Part shown: positions 30,553 through 38,826 of the stretch, in pieces
Numbering within the stretch: position 1 is the stretch's first letter
Layout: each line of letters opens with the position of its first letter
Assembly: GCA_002687175.1 (NCBI GenBank)
Contig: NYZP01000010.1
Span: forward strand, 1 to 43,880
Origin: Parcubacteria group bacterium
GTDB taxonomy: Bacteria; Patescibacteria; ABY1; Buchananbacterales; UBA6539
Reading direction: 5' to 3'
DNA length: 43,880 nt
Translations under genes and position numbers: made by a program
Notes under the pieces: model-generated
The model's database searches: none
Told to the model about the DNA's origin: nothing
What the model saw: only the letters and a program-made list of their open reading frames with translations

Positions 30553-31114
30553 ATAAATATTTGGCAATAATATCAAATTCTAAATTTACTTCTTCACCTT
30601 CTTTTTTTGATTTCAAATTAGTGTGATCTAGGGTATAGTCAATAATTGAAACGGTAAACTTATTTTCATTGACATCAATAACCGTAAGACTAACTCCATC
30701 AACAGTTATTGAACCTTTGGGTGTAATCAGATGACTAAACTCGTCAGGAAAAGAAATAGTAAAAATCTTGGTACTACCGTCTATATCAATTTTGGTAACA
30801 ATGCCAACCGCATCAACATGACCCTGCACCAAATGACCATCTAAACGATCACTTAACTTTAATGACCTTTCTAAATTAACTTCCTCGGGTACCTCTTTGC
30901 CAAAAACTGTTTTATTTTTAGTTTCTGGCATCAGTTCCGTTGTGTAGCTCTTATCGTCAACCTTTTTAACAGTTAAACAGACACCGTTGGTAGCTATCGA
31001 ATCTCCTGGTTGTAAATCCCATGACTCTGGTTTGGCAATAGTTAACACCAGCAAACCATCCTTGGTTTCTGATTTTTTAATTTGGCTAACTGATTTAATA
31101 ATTCCAGTAAACAT
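30539..31114 (-). CDS. ribE: Riboflavin synthase, alpha chain
   Basis: It dismutates two lumazine molecules into riboflavin. The start is put at the ATG of MFTGIIKSV, the family's normal N-terminus, not at the ATG four codons upstream. Two lumazine-binding barrels are seen: GDSIATNGVCLTV (about 40-52) and KGSITVDGVSLTV (about 135-147). The protein has 191 residues, close to the usual 200-215. It overlaps ribH by 14 bases. Confidence 0.94.
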   Translation of the reverse strand: MFTGIIKSVSQIKKSETKDGLLVLTIAKPESWDLQPGDSIATNGVCLTVKKVDDKSYTTELMPETKNKTVFGKEVPEEVNLERSLKLSDRLDGHLVQGHVDAVGIVTKIDIDGSTKIFTISFPDEFSHLITPKGSITVDGVSLTVIDVNENKFTVSIIDYTLDHTNLKSKKEGEEVNLEFDIIAKYLYANR

Positions 31115-31130
31115 ATTATGCCCCAAAATA

Positions 31131-32336
31131 TTAAGAAAGATGTCCCATTTTTTCTAATTTAGTATTTAAGTAGTTCTCATTAGCAGAATCCTTGTTAGTC
31201 CAATGAGATTGCCTTACTACTTTAATACCGCTTTGTTCAACGGCCTCAACTTTTTGTGGATTATTTGTCATCAGGGTAACCCTCTCAACGCCAAGGTCAT
31301 TTAAAATTTGACAGCCTGCGGAAAAATCTCGTTCATCAGCTTCGAAGCCTAACTTTTGGTTAGCCTCTACCGTGTCTAGCCCTTGATCTTGTAGAACATA
31401 AGCCTGCAATTTCGCCGAAAGACCAATGCCTCGACCTTCTTGATCTAAATAAACCAAAATACCAGAACCATTTTTACCAATCATTGCCATTGCTTGATCA
31501 ATTTGTGAACCACAATCACAACGCTTAGAGCCAAAGACATCGCCAGTTAAACAAGCCGAGTGAATCCGCACTGGAACTGATTTAGTAGTATTAGTAACGT
31601 CGCCTAGGGTTAAAGCTAGGTGTTCTTGATTATTTAAAATATCACGATAGAGATACAGGTCAAAATCACCATACTTGGTTGGCAAAACTGTTTTCAAAGA
31701 ATGGGTCATTTTATAATTTTCTGTTGTGATATTATTTTCTGCTTTACGATAGATGATTAAGTCAGCAATGGTAATGATACTCAAACCATAATCAATGGCA
31801 AATTTTGTAAGATTATCTCCGGTAGCCATGGTTCCGTCAGTAGCCATAATTTCACAAATAACTCCGGAATGATTCAGTCCGGCTAAAGCGGCTAAATCTA
31901 CGGCGGCTTCAGTGTGGCCAGGTCGCTTAAGTACTCCGCCTGTTTGAGCAGTTAACGTGGCGACGTGGCCAGGGCGAGTTAAATCATCAGCCGTGGTTTT
32001 TGGATCAATAGCAGTTAAAATTGTTTTGGCTCGATCATAAACTGAGATACCAGTAGTAACTCCTTCTTTGGCTTCAATAGGAATATTAAAATTAGTGTGA
32101 AATTTTGAGGTATTGTATTTAGTCAAAGGCTCTAACTCTAAATGGGCTATTCGTGCTTTAGTTAAGGCTAAACAAATTAAGCCCCGTCCGTGACTGGCCA
32201 TAAAATTTATTGCCTCGGGGGTAACCTTTTCAGCTGCGATGACTAAATCTCCCTCATTCTCTCTATTTTTATCATCAACAACAATGATCATTTTGCCATC
32301 TTTAAGGTCTTGAAGTGCTTGTTCAATAGTATTCAT
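31131..32336 (-). CDS. ribBA: Bifunctional DHBP synthase / GTP cyclohydrolase II
   Basis: It starts both branches of riboflavin synthesis. The N-terminal RibB domain (about 1-200) has DDKNRENEGDLVIAAE, HGRGLICLAL and GHTEAAVDLA. The C-terminal RibA domain has the zinc ligands in SACLTGDVFGSKRCDCG and the GTP-site RGIGL; TNNP is present near the end. The length of 401 is normal. It lies between ribD and ribE with gaps of one and sixteen bases. Confidence 0.96.
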   Translation of the reverse strand: MNTIEQALQDLKDGKMIIVVDDKNRENEGDLVIAAEKVTPEAINFMASHGRGLICLALTKARIAHLELEPLTKYNTSKFHTNFNIPIEAKEGVTTGISVYDRAKTILTAIDPKTTADDLTRPGHVATLTAQTGGVLKRPGHTEAAVDLAALAGLNHSGVICEIMATDGTMATGDNLTKFAIDYGLSIITIADLIIYRKAENNITTENYKMTHSLKTVLPTKYGDFDLYLYRDILNNQEHLALTLGDVTNTTKSVPVRIHSACLTGDVFGSKRCDCGSQIDQAMAMIGKNGSGILVYLDQEGRGIGLSAKLQAYVLQDQGLDTVEANQKLGFEADERDFSAGCQILNDLGVERVTLMTNNPQKVEAVEQSGIKVVRQSHWTNKDSANENYLNTKLEKMGHLS

Positions 32337-32337
32337 A

Positions 32338-33408
32338 TTAGTTATAAGGATAAGCCGTAATTAATATATTATTATCTATTTGTTCAACTTGTTTGATATC
32401 CCAATCCTTTAGGCTACTGGAATCATCAAGTGGCGGCAAAGCACCAGCTTCACCAAAAACCTTAGGTCCAATAAAAATATTTACTTTATCAATCAGTTTA
32501 TTGCGAAAAGCAGAACTTAAAATCTGATTACCCCCTTCAATCAAAATACTGGTGACGTGACGATGAGCTAACAGTTTAAATAGGGTTTTTAAATCAACTT
32601 GATTGTCTACTGATGAGACACGAATAACCTCAGCTCCTAAAATTTTATAACGTTGTTCTGTATCTAGACTCATTTTTTCAGTAGTGGCAATAATTGTTTT
32701 TCCTGGCATTGAATCTTTAAAAATATTAGAACTTAAAGGAGTGCGTCCAGTACTATCAATAATAATTCTAATTGGATGTGATGGATTAATATTTTCTAAT
32801 CTAACCGTCAATTGAGGATCATCCTTGATGATGGTATTAACCCCAACTAAAATAGCGTCGTACTCCTGACGAAGCCAATGTCCTCGTTGACGAGCAGCTG
32901 GTGTAGTAATCCACTGACGTTGACCACTGCTCGGGGCAATTTTACCATCAAGGGTCATGGCCCACTTGGCTGTAATAAACGGCAGACCGGTAGCAATATT
33001 TTTTATAAAAATTTCATTTAATTCCTGAGCCTTATTGCCTTGATCAACCAAAACTTTAATGCCAGCTTTTTCCAAATTCTTTTTGCCTTTACCATAAACT
33101 CTTGGATTAGGGTCAAGCATTGCCACCTCTACTTGTCTAACTCCGGCATTGATTATTGCTTCAGTACACGGTGGAGTTTTACCAACGTGGCAACATGGTT
33201 CAAGGTTAGTATAAAGCGTAGCTCCCACTGCCTTAGAGCCAGCCTGTTTTAAAGCAATAATTTCGGCATGGTCTTTACCGGCCTTTTGGTGCCAACCTTG
33301 TCCAACAATTTTGTCATCTTTAACCAAAACCGCTCCCACCATTGGGTTGGGGCTAACATGGCCCAAGCCATTTCTTGCCAACTTGATTGTGTAGTTTAAA
33401 TAATCCAT
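32338..33408 (-). CDS. ribD: Bifunctional pyrimidine deaminase / reductase
   Basis: It deaminates and then reduces the pyrimidine intermediate. The start is set at ATG 33408 (MDYLNYTIKLA), since the longer frame runs into the riboswitch terminator. The deaminase zinc site is HAEIIAL and PCCHVGKTPPC; GHVSPNPMVGAV is conserved. The reductase domain starts about residue 150 (PFITAKWAMTLDGKIA) and contains VGVNTII.DDP and ILIEGG. It is the first gene of the operon, controlled by the FMN riboswitch. Confidence 0.95.
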   Translation of the reverse strand: MDYLNYTIKLARNGLGHVSPNPMVGAVLVKDDKIVGQGWHQKAGKDHAEIIALKQAGSKAVGATLYTNLEPCCHVGKTPPCTEAIINAGVRQVEVAMLDPNPRVYGKGKKNLEKAGIKVLVDQGNKAQELNEIFIKNIATGLPFITAKWAMTLDGKIAPSSGQRQWITTPAARQRGHWLRQEYDAILVGVNTIIKDDPQLTVRLENINPSHPIRIIIDSTGRTPLSSNIFKDSMPGKTIIATTEKMSLDTEQRYKILGAEVIRVSSVDNQVDLKTLFKLLAHRHVTSILIEGGNQILSSAFRNKLIDKVNIFIGPKVFGEAGALPPLDDSSSLKDWDIKQVEQIDNNILITAYPYN

Positions 33409-33435
33409 AAAAAAATCCCCAAAATAAAAATGGGG
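33409..33435 (-). terminator. Riboswitch-controlled terminator directly before ribD
   Basis: On the minus strand CCCCA, an A/T loop, TGGGG, then ATTTTTTTA. The T-run ends directly against the ribD ATG, so the hairpin could also hide the start from ribosomes. Confidence 0.8.
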
Positions 33436-33462
33436 CATTTCTAAAAACACTTGCTAAAAATA

Positions 33463-33625
33463 TCTTTTACCATCCGGACTTTCTCGTTAAATATTAACGA
33501 GGTTTACCGTCGGTGCCTGAATTTCACAGGCTCAGTCCCAATTTTTTGTTGGGAGTCGTGGACTACACTCTTAAATAAATAAGAGGCTAACCACCGGTCG
33601 GGAGTTACACCCTGCCCCAAAGATA
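33463..33625 (-). promoter_or_regulatory. FMN riboswitch (RFN element)
   Basis: On the minus strand the conserved parts appear in order: ATCTTTGGGGCAGGGTG, CCCGACCGGTGGT, a variable hairpin, GTCCACGACTCCC, GGGACTGAGCCTGTGAAATT, CACCGACGGT and GAAAGTCCGGATGG. FMN binding should favour the terminator in front of ribD and switch off ribD-ribBA-ribE-ribH. Confidence 0.96.
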
Positions 33626-33699
33626 TTGTTGTATTAATAGCTTACCATAAACTTTTAAAAATGCAAGGTGGCTTAAATGATAATAAATATAAAATATGG

Positions 33700-33705
33700 T
33701 ATAAT
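33700..33705 (+). promoter_or_regulatory. Extended -10 promoter of the doxX gene
   Basis: TGG followed by TATAAT. No clear -35 box. The transcript would start about 22 bases before the chosen ATG. Confidence 0.5.
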
Positions 33706-33733
33706 TTATTTATATAATAATAACTTTAAAAAT

Positions 33734-34186
33734 ATGCAAAAACTTTTCGCTTTCGAAAAAAAACATGCTGCGGTTAAACTGCTTCTCTTGCGCCTGGTGA
33801 TTGGCGCTATTTTTATTGCCCACGGCACCGCTAAGTGGGGAATGTGGCAGGCATCACCGTCTGAACAACTACCAGCGGCAATGATGTGGACTCTTAGGGC
33901 TCTGTCAATTGTTGAACCAATTGCTGGTGTCGCCATGATTTTAGGCTTATTTGTGCCAATTTTTTCGATTGTTTTAGCGTTAATTATGGTTGGTGCAACC
34001 TATTTTAGCATTACCAAATTTGGTAAACCATTCACTGGTGGCTGGGCCTATGAACTGTTAATATTAGTTTCCTCGTTAGTATTAGCCTCACATGGTGGTG
34101 GTAAATTTTCTTTAGATGAAATGATGGCTAATAAAAAATCAGCAAGTGTGTCAAATCAAAATCAAGCGGCTACTCCAACAACTTAA
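33734..34186 (+). CDS. DoxX family membrane protein
   Basis: The start is at ATG 33734, since the longer frame begins upstream of the -10 box. The protein has 150 residues and four membrane segments: LLLRLVIGAIFIAHG, a segment after IVEPIAG, IFSIVLALIMVGATYF and ELLILVSSLVLAS. The motif AHGTAKW near the first segment and the Gly-rich end of the last are typical of the family. DoxX proteins are linked to redox or oxidative-stress systems; the exact role here is unknown. The next gene, VKOR, is also a redox protein. Confidence 0.88.
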   Translation: MQKLFAFEKKHAAVKLLLLRLVIGAIFIAHGTAKWGMWQASPSEQLPAAMMWTLRALSIVEPIAGVAMILGLFVPIFSIVLALIMVGATYFSITKFGKPFTGGWAYELLILVSSLVLASHGGGKFSLDEMMANKKSASVSNQNQAATPTT

Positions 34187-34206
34187 AAATAATCAAACAG
34201 TTAGCC

Positions 34207-34620
34207 ATGGTATCAATTTGGATTTTCCCTTTTGCCGTTATTGGTTTTATTATTTCTTTTTATATCTTCTTCAAAAAAAGCCGTCAGGAAAGTTTAGTTT
34301 GTTTTACCGGACAAGATTGTAACTTAGTAGTTGATAGTAAATATAATAAAATATTTGGTTTTCCTAATGAGATTTTAGGGATGCTTTACTACTTATTAGT
34401 TGTTGGCTTTATAATTTTAGGGTTAGAAGGAGTTACTGAAGTTGCTAATTTCTCACTTTCTTTAATTTTAGTATTTATTGCGACTGTTGCCGCTGGCTTT
34501 TCTATTTTTTTGATTTATGTTCAGGCTCTTGTTTTAAAACATTGGTGTGAATACTGTATTGCTACGGCGATAACAACCATTGCCATCTTTATAATTGAAC
34601 TATTTCATTTATATGGCTAA
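34207..34620 (+). CDS. Vitamin K epoxide reductase-like (VKOR) protein
   Basis: The protein has 137 residues and four membrane segments. The regulatory pair CFTGQDC (about residues 32-38) and the active-site CEYC (about 117-120), at the start of the last segment, are typical of bacterial VKOR, which reoxidises a DsbA-like partner with quinone as acceptor. The thioredoxin domain found fused in some homologues is absent. The gene ends inside the next gene's start (8-base overlap). Confidence 0.9.
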   Translation: MVSIWIFPFAVIGFIISFYIFFKKSRQESLVCFTGQDCNLVVDSKYNKIFGFPNEILGMLYYLLVVGFIILGLEGVTEVANFSLSLILVFIATVAAGFSIFLIYVQALVLKHWCEYCIATAITTIAIFIIELFHLYG

Positions 34621-35581
34621 AGCTAAAATATTTGTTACAAGAAAAATTCCTAATTCTGGCATTAAACTTCTTAAGCAAAAAGGCTACCAAGTAAAAGTTA
34701 GTAATGTTGATCGAGTGTTAACTAAATCTGAAATTAAAAAAGGCATCAAAGGAGCTGATGCCATACTTTGTTTGTTAACCGATGACATTGATGGTGACAT
34801 CATGGATGCCGCTGGCCCAAAACTAAAAATTATTGCTAACTACGCAGTTGGCTATAACAACATTGATGTTGCCGCGGCTAAAAAAAGAAAAATTTTAGTT
34901 ACCAATACCCCTGGCGTGTTAACAGATACCGTTGCCGAATTTGCATTTAGTTTAATGTTAACGATCAGTAAAAGAATTGTTGAGGCGGATACTTTCACCA
35001 GACAAAAAAAATATGAGGACTGGGCACCAATGCTTTTCTTAGGCAGTGATTTAAAAAATAAAACTTTAGGTATTGTTGGACCTGGCCGAATTGGTTCGGC
35101 CTTAGCCGAAAGAGCCATGCGCGGTTTAAGGATGAACATTGCGTATACCGCGACTAAAAAAAATGAACAGTTTGCTAAAAAGTTTAAAGCCAAATATTTT
35201 AATCTTAATAACTTATTAAAAAAAGCTGACGTGGTTAGTTTACACGTTCCACTTCTTCCTTCAACGAAACATTTAATTAGTACTAAACAATTTAAGTTGA
35301 TGAAAAATAGTGCTTACCTGATCAATACCTCACGTGGACCAGTGATTAATGAGAGAGCATTAGTTAAAGCTCTAAAAAATCAAGAAATTAGAGGAGCTGC
35401 TTTAGATGTATTTGAATTTGAACCTAAACTGACTGCTGGGCTTACTAATCTAAGAAATGTGGTTATTACTCCACATATTGCATCTGCCACTGAAGAAACC
35501 AGGAGCAAAATGTCAGAAATGGCAGCCTTGAATATTATTGCTGTGTTAAGCAAAAAATCACCACCAAATCCTGTTAATTAG
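34613..35581 (+). CDS. D-2-hydroxyacid dehydrogenase
   Basis: It is an NAD(P)-dependent dehydrogenase of about 322 residues, glyoxylate reductase or 3-phosphoglycerate dehydrogenase type. The start is set at ATG 34613 (MAKAKIFVTRKIP). The nucleotide site is GIVGPGRIGSALAERA (about 150-165), with Pro in place of the second Gly of GxGxxG. The catalytic Arg is in NTSRGPVI, the Glu in FEFEP and the His in TPHIASAT. The substrate is not certain. Confidence 0.92.
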   Translation: MAKAKIFVTRKIPNSGIKLLKQKGYQVKVSNVDRVLTKSEIKKGIKGADAILCLLTDDIDGDIMDAAGPKLKIIANYAVGYNNIDVAAAKKRKILVTNTPGVLTDTVAEFAFSLMLTISKRIVEADTFTRQKKYEDWAPMLFLGSDLKNKTLGIVGPGRIGSALAERAMRGLRMNIAYTATKKNEQFAKKFKAKYFNLNNLLKKADVVSLHVPLLPSTKHLISTKQFKLMKNSAYLINTSRGPVINERALVKALKNQEIRGAALDVFEFEPKLTAGLTNLRNVVITPHIASATEETRSKMSEMAALNIIAVLSKKSPPNPVN

Positions 35582-35592
35582 TTAGAATTTAA

Positions 35593-35629
35593 ATATCTGG
35601 AAATTTACTAATTTTCTAGATATTTTTTT
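35593..35629 (+). terminator. Terminator of the doxX-VKOR-dehydrogenase genes
   Basis: ATATCT and AGATAT, extended by AAA/TTT pairs, followed by seven T. Confidence 0.75.
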
Positions 35630-35675
35630 ATTATTTTAATCTAACAAATCAAGTCTTTTACTCAAAAGAGCTAGG

Positions 35676-35704
35676 TTGACAAACTTTTAAAATAGTGGTA
35701 AAAA
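35676..35704 (+). promoter_or_regulatory. Promoter of the lipoprotein protease gene
   Basis: TTGACA at 35676, 17 bases, TAAAAA at 35699. A second possible -35 (TTGACA) is found at 35718. Confidence 0.5.
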
Positions 35705-35740
35705 ATAATACTGAACTTTGACAATTAGGAGAGAAAAAAT

Positions 35741-35764
35741 AACGCCTTAGAAAGAGGCGTTTTG
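35741..35764 (+). terminator. Terminator-like hairpin in the leader of the protease gene
   Basis: AACGCCT, loop TAGAAAG, AGGCGTT, then TTGCTC. The T-run is poor. It lies between promoter and SD, so it could act as an attenuator. Confidence 0.45.
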
Positions 35765-35828
35765 CTCGTATAGAGAGAAAATTGAAGATTTGAAATGGTA
35801 GGTAACTGTAAAAATAGGAGGAGTTACA

Positions 35829-37583
35829 ATGGGTTGCAGGAAGATGAGTAGGTTAGTTTCAATGTTTTCTTGGGTGCTGGCATGCATGTTAATGGTGGGA
35901 TGTCCCACCACAACAGACACACCGGATACAACACCAGAACTGGAAACAGAAGAAATTGATAAACCCGAAGTAGATTTACCTTCGGACCCGATCAACTTAC
36001 CTCCCCCCAATGATAATTGCAGCTCTGCTGTTGTTATTACTGAAGGGGAGGTCATATTAGACTCAACTGTCGATTCGATCGACGGCACGGTCTGGTATGC
36101 ATTTACCCCGACAGTAAGCGGTGTGACAACCGTAAACCTGGAAAGCAATTTTGATGCTAGCTTAGCAGTTTCCGAAAACTGCGGCGACAGCAAAATAATT
36201 TATGGCACTGACGACAGGAAGGATGTTTATCAGGAAACAGACCCCGTGCGGTTGGCGCAAGCAGCGGCAACTTGTGGTGTTATTCCTGAACTGTACATCA
36301 GAGACAATGGTGATGGCGCTTTTCGTGTCTCCACTTATGCCTTTGAGTATCAATGTCTGCCTCCCTGCGCCGGTGAGCCATATGCTGACCAGTCAACCTC
36401 ACCAATCTGTACCGCCTTTCTGATTGGTCCAGACTTGGTAGCAACGGCCGGACATTGTTTTGATGCCACTAACCTAAGTGATCGCACTTTTGTTTTTGGT
36501 TTTGAAATGACCAGTCCGACAACAACGCGAACAACGTTTGACAACTCCTATCTCTATCGTGGAGTTGAAATTGTGGCCCAGCAGTACACCACTGAAATTG
36601 ATTACGCCGTTATTAGGCTTGATCGCCCGGTGACAGTTCCTGGTGCGGAGCCGCTACAAATTCGACGTAGCGGCATTATTGCCGAAGAAACTAACGTTGG
36701 TGCCATTGGTCATCCGAAAGGACTACCGTTAAAGCTTACCTTTGGTAATCAAACGGTAGTGACCGACAGTTCCAACGCCAATTGGTTCTCGGCTAATCTG
36801 GATATTTACAGTGGCAACTCTGGTTCACCAGTGATTAATGCCATCACCGGATTAGTTGAGGGTATTGCCGTACGTAGCATACCTGATTTTGATATCATTG
36901 GTGGTAGCTGTTTTAGCTCAGTTGTCCTACCCGATGCCTTTGGCTCGGAACAAGTCACTAAGTCAACGGTCTTTGCCCAGTACATTCCGGAGGTTATTTC
37001 CGGCGAGGGCGAAGGTGAGAACATATTCTCTATCTCCCTTAACTTTGACGTAGTGGCTGGACAGCAGTACCTGATTGAGGTGTCGGGAAATGCCGGTCAA
37101 GCTGGTAGTTTTGACATCTCGGTTTCTACTGAGGAAACAGTTGAATTAGGTGGCGAAGGTGAAGGCGAAGGTGAAGGTGAAGGCGAGGTTGTTCCTACTA
37201 TCTCCTTAGTCAGTCAAACTGCTGATGGTTTGGTAACGGCTCAAGTTGACGACATTCCAGCTGAACTACTTGACCAGTACGGCGTGGTTTTCTATCCGGA
37301 AATAAACGTCGCCACACCACCGTTTGAATTTATGCGGTGGGTCGCCAAAAGCAATGGCTGGCCGGACAACATGGTGACGCCAATCAACGTTGACGGTACG
37401 GCCAGTGTCTGGGCGTTCCAAAGTGACGTTGATATTGAGACTACGGTCATGTTCTATGCTGCCGTGGTACCAATTGGCACGGTTGTTCCAGAATCGGTTG
37501 ATTCTGACACTATCGCTACACCGTATTTCGATTCGGTAATTACTGAGGCCTTAGCCTTTGACTACATGGTCAGAGACTGCTAG
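35829..37583 (+). CDS. Lipoprotein trypsin-like serine protease
   Basis: The protein has 584 residues. Signal and lipobox: hydrophobic core then CMLMVGC (Cys near residue 25) and a Thr/Pro/Glu-rich stalk. A prepeptidase-like beta domain (NDNCSSAVVITEG, VWYAFTP) covers about 60-175. The protease domain has the triad His in ATAGHC, Asp in TEIDYAVIRLD and Ser in SGNSGSPV; it covers about 180-385. A short domain follows, with GEGEGEN and a second GEGEGEGEGEGE linker, then a C-terminal Ig-like domain. Glu-Gly linkers of this kind are familiar from other phyla, e.g. Lentisphaerae and Hydrogenedentes (from memory). SD: AGGAGGAG. It probably acts at the cell surface. Its GC content and style suggest transfer. 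Confidence 0.85.
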   Translation: MGCRKMSRLVSMFSWVLACMLMVGCPTTTDTPDTTPELETEEIDKPEVDLPSDPINLPPPNDNCSSAVVITEGEVILDSTVDSIDGTVWYAFTPTVSGVTTVNLESNFDASLAVSENCGDSKIIYGTDDRKDVYQETDPVRLAQAAATCGVIPELYIRDNGDGAFRVSTYAFEYQCLPPCAGEPYADQSTSPICTAFLIGPDLVATAGHCFDATNLSDRTFVFGFEMTSPTTTRTTFDNSYLYRGVEIVAQQYTTEIDYAVIRLDRPVTVPGAEPLQIRRSGIIAEETNVGAIGHPKGLPLKLTFGNQTVVTDSSNANWFSANLDIYSGNSGSPVINAITGLVEGIAVRSIPDFDIIGGSCFSSVVLPDAFGSEQVTKSTVFAQYIPEVISGEGEGENIFSISLNFDVVAGQQYLIEVSGNAGQAGSFDISVSTEETVELGGEGEGEGEGEGEVVPTISLVSQTADGLVTAQVDDIPAELLDQYGVVFYPEINVATPPFEFMRWVAKSNGWPDNMVTPINVDGTASVWAFQSDVDIETTVMFYAAVVPIGTVVPESVDSDTIATPYFDSVITEALAFDYMVRDC

Positions 37584-37663
37584 ACGTTGATTATGCTGTT
37601 GTCGCTGAATACGAATTGATGCAGTAATATTTTTCATAATTTTTTAACAAAAAACTCTTACAA

Positions 37664-37700
37664 AAAACCTGCTCTGATCTCATTTCAGGACAGGTTTTTT
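37664..37700 (+). terminator. Terminator of the protease gene
   Basis: AAACCTGCTCTGA and its near complement TCAGGACAGGTTT, followed by TTTTT. The T-run overlaps the -35 box of the tsaD promoter. Confidence 0.8.
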
Positions 37701-37727
37701 GCTTGTCCGCTTCAGGTAAGATATACT
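37699..37727 (+). promoter_or_regulatory. Promoter of tsaD-tsaE
   Basis: TTGCTT at 37699, 17 bases, TATACT at 37722. Transcription should start about four bases before the decoy ATG at 37737. Confidence 0.55.
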
Positions 37728-37736
37728 AAGTGATAT

Positions 37737-37817
37737 ATGATAATACTTGGAATTGAAAGCTCCTGCGACCCCGCTCTGCGGTGCGTGACGAGGCGACGAT
37801 TAAAATCCTATGATTAA
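37737..37817 (+). pseudogene. Duplicated tsaD 5' end that now forms a 26-codon leader ORF
   Basis: It begins MIILGIESSCD, the classic TsaD N-terminus, and matches codons 8-17 of the real gene apart from three synonymous changes (AGC/AGT, TGC/TGT, GAC/GAT). After Asp it runs into a GC-rich insert (37769-37798) that includes CCGCTCTGCGGTGCGTGACG, and stops at TAA 37815-37817, overlapping the real tsaD ATG (37810). Confidence 0.75.
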
Positions 37818-38826
37818 AAAAAATAGTGCCATAATACTTGGAATTGAAAGTTCCTGTGATGAAACCGCTGCTGCCTTAATTGAAAAAAAAGGCAGTCGTT
37901 TTAGTATTTTAGCAAACACTGTTTTGTCACAAGTAAAAATCCATCGTCAATTTGGTGGAGTGGTACCAGAAGTTGCCGCCCGTAATCATTTAGAAAATAT
38001 ACTGTCGGTAGTTAATAAAACTTTAATTGAGGCTAAAATTAAACCTAAACAAATTGATAAAATTGCGGTCACTCATGGGCCAGGTCTTATCACTTCACTA
38101 ATTGTCGGAGCAGAAACTGCCAAAAATCTGGCCTTTGCTTGGCAAAAGCCCCTCATCCCCATTAACCATCTTAAAGCTCATTTGTACGCTAACTGGCTCA
38201 AAAATAAAACAATAAAATTTCCCGCCATAGCCTTAATAGTGTCAGGTGGTCACACCGAAATTGTTTTAATGAAATCAAACATTAACTTTAAAAAAATTGG
38301 TGAAACAGTTGATGATGCCGCTGGTGAGGCCTTTGACAAAGTTGCAGCTCTACTGAATCTAGGTTATCCTGGTGGACCAGTGGTGTCTAAGCTAGCAGAC
38401 AAGGGTAATGCTCAAGCCTTTAAATTTCCACGACCAATGATGTATAAAGATAATTTTAACTTCAGTTTCTCTGGACTAAAAACCGCAGTGCTTTATGAGA
38501 TAAAAAAAATACCACGAATTAACAGTAAAATAAAATCTGACATGTGCGCTTCTTTCCAACAAGCAGCCATTGATGTTTTAGCTTTTAAAACTATCAAGGC
38601 TGCCAAACGATACAAAGCTAAGACAATTATTCTTTCGGGTGGGGTAGCCGCTAATAAACTACTTCGAAAAACTTTAGAGCAGCAAGCAACCAATAACCAA
38701 TTAGATTTCATGGTTCCCGAAATTAATCTCTGCACAGATAATGCAGCGATGATTGCAGCAGCTGGTTTTTTTGAAAAATCAATACCTTGGCAAAAGCTTA
38801 GGGTTAACCCAAATTTAGAAATATGA
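37810..38826 (+). CDS. tsaD: tRNA N6-adenosine threonylcarbamoyltransferase
   Basis: It transfers the threonylcarbamoyl group to A37 of ANN-decoding tRNAs, together with TsaB and TsaE. The protein has 338 residues with ILGIESSCDETAAAL, HLKAHLYANW (metal His pair), SGGHTEIVLM and VDDAAGEAFDKVA. ATG 37810 adds seven residues (MIKKNSA) before the usual start. Upstream a duplicated gene start forms a short leader ORF that ends on this start codon. It overlaps tsaE by four bases. Confidence 0.96.
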   Translation: MIKKNSAIILGIESSCDETAAALIEKKGSRFSILANTVLSQVKIHRQFGGVVPEVAARNHLENILSVVNKTLIEAKIKPKQIDKIAVTHGPGLITSLIVGAETAKNLAFAWQKPLIPINHLKAHLYANWLKNKTIKFPAIALIVSGGHTEIVLMKSNINFKKIGETVDDAAGEAFDKVAALLNLGYPGGPVVSKLADKGNAQAFKFPRPMMYKDNFNFSFSGLKTAVLYEIKKIPRINSKIKSDMCASFQQAAIDVLAFKTIKAAKRYKAKTIILSGGVAANKLLRKTLEQQATNNQLDFMVPEINLCTDNAAMIAAAGFFEKSIPWQKLRVNPNLEI

